Source: Verrucomicrobiales bacterium (GTDB lineage Bacteria; Verrucomicrobiota; Verrucomicrobiia; Limisphaerales; Palsa-1400). From it: a stretch of 35,925 nucleotides of DNA. The position numbers were made by a program, and so were the translations under genes. The notes beneath the pieces were generated by a model. The model was given only the letters and a program-made list of their open reading frames with translations, was not told where the DNA came from and searched no databases. The stretch is taken from positions 10,617 through 46,541 of the forward strand of contig PLGF01000071.1 of assembly GCA_003138485.1 (NCBI GenBank), in the 5' to 3' direction. Positions 32,504 through 35,925 of the stretch are shown piece after piece; positions within the stretch are counted from its first letter, which is position 1; each line of letters starts with the position of its first letter.

Positions 32504-32584
32504 TCAGAATTGTTCGCTCCCAGCCAACGAGCCTGCGCGGGTATTGGACGCATCGGCCCCTTGGATTGTTCACGCCGGTTTCAG

Positions 32585-32613
32585 TTGATTCCCCGCCTGC
32601 CGCCTGCTATATA
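32585..32613 (+). promoter_or_regulatory. Sigma-70 promoter of the small anchored protein gene
   Basis: TTGATT (32585-32590) and TATATA (32608-32613) are 17 bp apart. The ATG follows at 32623 and no Shine-Dalgarno site is present, so the message would have a leader of only a few bases. Confidence 0.55.
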
Positions 32614-32622
32614 CACCGGCGC

Positions 32623-33090
32623 ATGAAGCGCGCCAGATTGATTCTCATCGGATGTATTTTGACGGCCGCCGCTGTCATCCTCCTGGTGCCGCCCGCCAAG
32701 GACGAACTGGCCTGGCGTTGGGCGCAATTCCAAGACATCGCACCAGGGTACCAGGCCTACCTTGCCGATTGGCCCAACGGCCGCCACATCATCGAAGCCA
32801 GATCGTCCCTGGCGCAACGCCGGTGGGCCGCCACCAAGCGCTCTCTCATCGCCCAAGCCTATCAGCAGGCCGCCCGTGCCGACGCCGCTCCCGGCGCTGA
32901 CGCCGCCTACCGCCGGGAAAAGCGCTTGCGCCGCGAGGCCTTCTTCTGGAAGCAGGCGACCAACGTCAATACCATTGACGCCTACAGGGATTACCTCCAC
33001 GAGTATCCCCTCGGCCAGTTCACGGCCCAAGCCCTCTCCCAAATCAAAAAAATCAACCCCGCCGCCCCCGAACTCACGCCCCCGCGCTGA
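32623..33090 (+). CDS. Small membrane-anchored protein with two YLxxYPxG repeats
   Basis: A 155-residue protein. MKRARLILIGCILTAAAVIL is an N-terminal membrane anchor or uncleaved signal. The rest contains two copies of a helical motif, YQAYLADWPNGRHIIEARSS (43-62) and YRDYLHEYPLGQFTAQALSQ (121-140). The pattern AYxxYLxxYPxGxxxxxA is known from TPR-like repeats accompanying caspase-like and envelope proteins. Between them lies an Ala/Arg-rich helix. The function is unknown. It is divergent from the motor-like pair (120 bp apart) and has its own promoter. Its stop lies 7 bp from the convergent parvulin stop. An earlier in-frame ATG at 32566 lies upstream of the promoter and is rejected. Confidence 0.78.
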   Translation: MKRARLILIGCILTAAAVILLVPPAKDELAWRWAQFQDIAPGYQAYLADWPNGRHIIEARSSLAQRRWAATKRSLIAQAYQQAARADAAPGADAAYRREKRLRREAFFWKQATNVNTIDAYRDYLHEYPLGQFTAQALSQIKKINPAAPELTPPR

Positions 33091-33097
33091 CCTTCTC

Positions 33098-34144
33098 TTA
33101 TTTCTTGTCGTCGGGCGCCTTCGCGCCGCCGTCGTCCGCATATTTGACATCCGCGTCAGCCTTGAGCTTGGCCAGGTAGGCGGGAACTTGTTTCTTGACT
33201 TGCACGCTGGTCAGGTATTCGCGAATGCGCGGAGCGGTTTCATCGAGAGTTTTCTTGGAGGCGGGCATTTTCTCCAGCAATTTTATGATGTGGTAGCCAT
33301 ACTGGGTTTCAACCAGCGCGCTGATCTGATTGGTCTGGAGAGAGAACGCGGCGGCCTCGAATTCCGGCACCATCCTGCCTCGCGGAAATGTGTATTCGCC
33401 GCCTTTGTCCTTTGAGCCGGGGTCGTCCGAATACTGTTTGGCCAGGGCGCCGAAGTCCTCCCCTTTCATCGCCCGCGCCCGCAAGTCATTGGCCAGCTTC
33501 TCTTTCTCTTTTTTCAGGTCCGGCGGCAATGGCTGGTGGGTCGCCGGGTCCTGGGTGGATATCAGGATGTGGGCGGCGCGCACCTGTTCGGGCATTTCAA
33601 ACTTCGACGGGTTGTCGTCATAAAACTTCTTGATGTCCGCGTCTTCAATCTTGATCGAGTTGGTGTTCTCGCGCACCACCACATGCTGGCAGGTCTGCTC
33701 GTCCACCGCCTGCGTTCGCAACTGGTCCAGCGTCATCCCGGTCGCCTTGATCTGGGCGTCAAACGCCTGCTGGCTCGGCGCGTTGGAGCGGGCGCCGGCA
33801 AATTCCTTGTCCACAAGGGTCTGCGCCTCGGTCCGGTCATCGGCGTTGGCCCTTTGCAGGAGGAGTTTGTTGATGACCAGATGCTCCAGCAGATTCGAGC
33901 GGATGTCCGCCCGATCCGCCTCCCGCACCGCGCCGCCGCGGGCCGCGATGCTGGCGCTGTAATTCAAATAGGCATCGTCCACCTGGCTGCGTTTGATTTC
34001 AAACCCCTTGCCGCTGGCCACAGTCGGGTCGGGAAAAGTCACGTTCGTGCCGTCGCCCGGGGCGGCCTGGGCGTGGAATGCAACTGCCGCCAGGCCCAAG
34101 GCCAGGATCGCTGGAAACGCCAGCCGTTTTGGAAAGAAGATCAT
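33098..34144 (-). CDS. Periplasmic parvulin-type peptidyl-prolyl isomerase (SurA/PrsA-like)
   Basis: A 348-residue exported foldase. The signal peptide is residues 1-27, cleaved after AQA. A SurA/trigger-like chaperone region (about 45-180) precedes a PpiC rotamase domain (188-290) with RAAHILIS, GEDFGALAKQYSDDPGSKDK, GGEYTFPRGRMVPEFEAAAF and TQYGYHIIKL, the expected substrate-binding pattern. The tail is Lys/Asp-rich. It probably assists outer-membrane or periplasmic protein folding. It starts 21 bp after the serA stop and is probably read from the serA promoter, an unusual pairing. Confidence 0.93.
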   Translation of the reverse strand: MIFFPKRLAFPAILALGLAAVAFHAQAAPGDGTNVTFPDPTVASGKGFEIKRSQVDDAYLNYSASIAARGGAVREADRADIRSNLLEHLVINKLLLQRANADDRTEAQTLVDKEFAGARSNAPSQQAFDAQIKATGMTLDQLRTQAVDEQTCQHVVVRENTNSIKIEDADIKKFYDDNPSKFEMPEQVRAAHILISTQDPATHQPLPPDLKKEKEKLANDLRARAMKGEDFGALAKQYSDDPGSKDKGGEYTFPRGRMVPEFEAAAFSLQTNQISALVETQYGYHIIKLLEKMPASKKTLDETAPRIREYLTSVQVKKQVPAYLAKLKADADVKYADDGGAKAPDDKK

Positions 34145-34165
34145 GTTGTTTTGCTTTCTTTTAAT

Positions 34166-35758
34166 TTACAAGCTCACTACGCGCACATTGCTGATATCGG
34201 GGTCTTTCCCGATCTCTTCCAGCAGTTCCCGCGGCGGCACGCTGTCCAGATTTAACACGCTCAACGCGCGCCCCCCGGCCTTGTCCCGGCCCAGGCTCAT
34301 GCTGGCTATGTTCACGTTATGCCTGCCCATCAACGTCCCGATGTAACCCACTATCCCCGGCCGGTCCTTGTTGTTCATCAGGAACAAAACCCCTTCCGGC
34401 ACGATTTCCACCGGCTGCCCGTTGAGCCGCACGATCCGCGGCAGGCTCCGCGCCCCGAAAACGCTGCCGCCCACCGAGAATCTTTGATCGCCGGAGAATA
34501 CCGCCACGTGCAGCCATTCGTTGAAATCGGTTTCTTCGCTCGATTTAATCTCCTGCACTTGCAGCCCCAGCGACGCCGCCAGCGCCCGCACATTGACCTG
34601 GTTGACCTCCTTGCCCCCCGCCATTTCCAGAAATCCTTTCAGCACCGCGCGCGTGATCGGGTCGGTCGGCCACTGCTGGGCTTTGCCGCCGTAGGTGATG
34701 TCGATCCGGTCGTTGCGTTTGGGCGCCAGTTGCGCCAGCAACCGGCCCAGTTTCTCACCCAACGTCAGGAATGGCTTCACCGCCGCGAACGTCTGCGCGT
34801 CCAGGCTCGGCAGGTTCACCGCGTTGCGCACCGCCCCGGTCAACAGGTAGTCGGTGATCGCTTCGGCCACTTCGATCCCCACGTTCTCCTGCGCCTCTTC
34901 GGTGCTCGCCCCCAAGTGCGGCGTCATCACCACCTGCGGCAGCGACCTCAACGGAAAGACCGCCGGTGGCGGTTCCGTCTCGTAAACGTCCAGCCCCGCC
35001 CCGCCCACCGCGCCACTGACCAGGGCCGCGTAAAGGTCCGCTTCATTGATGATGCCGCCCCGCGCGCAATTGAGCACCCGCACCCCCTTCTTCATCCTGG
35101 CAAACGCCGCCGCGTTGACCATCCCCTTGGTTTCCTCCGTCATCGGCATGTGAACGGTGATGAAATCCGCCTCATGGTAAACGTCCTCGACGCGCTCCTT
35201 CAAATCCACCTGAAGCGCCTTGGCCCGGGCCAGTGAGAGGTAAGGATCGTAGGCCACCACCTTCATTCCGAATGCCAGCGCGCGTTTGGCCACTTCGCTC
35301 CCGATCCGGCCCATGCCCAGAATGCCCAGCGTCTTGTTGTAAAGCTCCGTCCCCTGAAATTCTTTCCGGTTCCATTTCCCTTCCTTCATCGAAAGATGCG
35401 CCTGCGGAATCTTCCGCGCCAGCGCCATCAGCATCGAAAAAGTCAACTCCGCCGTCGATATCGTGTTCCCGCCCGGCGTGTTCATCACCACGATCCCGCG
35501 CTGCGTCGCCGCCTCCACATCCACGTTGTCCACCCCCACGCCGGCCCGGCCCACCACGCGCAGGGCGGGCGCGGCGTCGATGACCTTCCTGGTAATCTTC
35601 GTCTCGGACCGCACCACGATGGCCTGGGCATCTTTGACCAGCGGCAGCAGGTCCGCTTCCGGCATCTTCTGCTTCAGGACGGTCACTGTGAATTCCGGCC
35701 GCTTTTGCAGCAGCGCGATGCCTTTGGGCGAAATAGGGTCACAAACCAATACATTCAT
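34166..35758 (-). CDS. serA: D-3-phosphoglycerate dehydrogenase
   Basis: First step of serine synthesis: 3-phosphoglycerate to 3-phosphohydroxypyruvate with NAD+. The 530-residue long form has the substrate-domain GRAGVGVDNVDV, the NAD motif GILGMGRIGSEVA, catalytic Arg in NCARGGIINEADL, Glu in DVYETEPP and His in TPHLGASTEEAQENVG, then the ASB domain and a C-terminal ACT domain (LMNNKDRPGIVGYIGTLMG) for serine feedback. The ATG at 35758 gives the family start MNVLVCDPISPKG; the frame is open further upstream through the promoter. It feeds the GlyA domain encoded at 27135-29303. Confidence 0.96.
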   Translation of the reverse strand: MNVLVCDPISPKGIALLQKRPEFTVTVLKQKMPEADLLPLVKDAQAIVVRSETKITRKVIDAAPALRVVGRAGVGVDNVDVEAATQRGIVVMNTPGGNTISTAELTFSMLMALARKIPQAHLSMKEGKWNRKEFQGTELYNKTLGILGMGRIGSEVAKRALAFGMKVVAYDPYLSLARAKALQVDLKERVEDVYHEADFITVHMPMTEETKGMVNAAAFARMKKGVRVLNCARGGIINEADLYAALVSGAVGGAGLDVYETEPPPAVFPLRSLPQVVMTPHLGASTEEAQENVGIEVAEAITDYLLTGAVRNAVNLPSLDAQTFAAVKPFLTLGEKLGRLLAQLAPKRNDRIDITYGGKAQQWPTDPITRAVLKGFLEMAGGKEVNQVNVRALAASLGLQVQEIKSSEETDFNEWLHVAVFSGDQRFSVGGSVFGARSLPRIVRLNGQPVEIVPEGVLFLMNNKDRPGIVGYIGTLMGRHNVNIASMSLGRDKAGGRALSVLNLDSVPPRELLEEIGKDPDISNVRVVSL

Positions 35759-35771
35759 AAAATAGTCGCGC

Positions 35772-35800
35772 AGTGTAGGCAAACCCTCCGGGAAGGTCAA
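35772..35800 (-). promoter_or_regulatory. Sigma-70 promoter of serA
   Basis: On the minus strand, TTGACC (35800-35795) and TACACT (35777-35772) are 17 bp apart. The serA ATG begins 13 bases after the -10 box and lacks a Shine-Dalgarno site, so the leader would be very short. Confidence 0.6.
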
Positions 35801-35925
35801 CAGATTCCCCACGACTCTAAAATCCCGCGCGGCCTGTAATCCCCGCGCCAAAGCCTTCCCCCTGATCCTCGCTTAACGACCGCAAACCGGAAAGAGGACC
35901 GCGCAAGACAAGTACCTTCAATATC

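Overview
This is a GC-rich, gene-dense bacterial chromosome segment with 27 protein genes and no rRNA, complete tRNA, CRISPR array, transposase or integrase that I could find. The mixture of a long-form (~600 aa) IspG, a DUF6600-type exported protein, an ECF sigma factor with a very long membrane-bound tail, palindromic intergenic elements and weak or absent Shine-Dalgarno sites suggests a free-living member of the Verrucomicrobiota (Limisphaerales/Pedosphaera-like). That assignment is inference from gene content; no marker gene fixes it.

Layout. 117-7571 (+): a membrane-anchored GH15-like protein, an M42 aminopeptidase, an exported DUF6600 protein with ARPEERGx repeats, a 210-bp palindromic element, and an APC transporter with a C-terminal UspA-like domain. 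7562-11232 (-): small exported protein, rseP and ispG. 11714-18827 (+): ispA and an aldo/keto reductase, a second palindromic element starting at the reductase stop codon, an RRM protein, then a tight run of fatty-acid-hydroxylase-like protein, small protein, pgl and an ABC ATPase/permease pair. 18824-22142 (-): alanine racemase, an arginyl/leucyl-tRNA-protein-transferase-like protein and a PurD-like ATP-grasp protein, each joined by an ATGA overlap. 22211-25524: a single-domain response regulator divergent from a membrane-tethered ECF sigma factor. 25534-32503 (-): a MotA/ExbB-like and MotB/ExbD-like pair, a triple-fusion enzyme (low-molecular-weight phosphatase + RpiB + GlyA), and rho. 32623-33090 (+): a small anchored repeat protein. 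33098-35758 (-): serA followed by a parvulin foldase.

How the genes work together. Most are housekeeping: isoprenoid synthesis (ispG, ispA), serine and one-carbon metabolism (serA, glyA domain), the pentose phosphate pathway (pgl, rpiB domain), envelope proteolysis and folding (rseP, parvulin), and transcription (rho, ECF sigma). Two modules look new. The first is the translationally coupled alr / tRNA-dependent-transferase-like / PurD-like operon, which may build or attach a D-Ala- or amino-acid-containing group. The second is the putative ion-driven motor pair, whose stator-like subunit has a large N-terminal ectodomain and whose partner carries an ExbD-like intramembrane Asp, a long coiled coil and a trypsin-fold-like end. 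Convergent genes abut or overlap at their stop codons at four places, leaving no room for intrinsic terminators.
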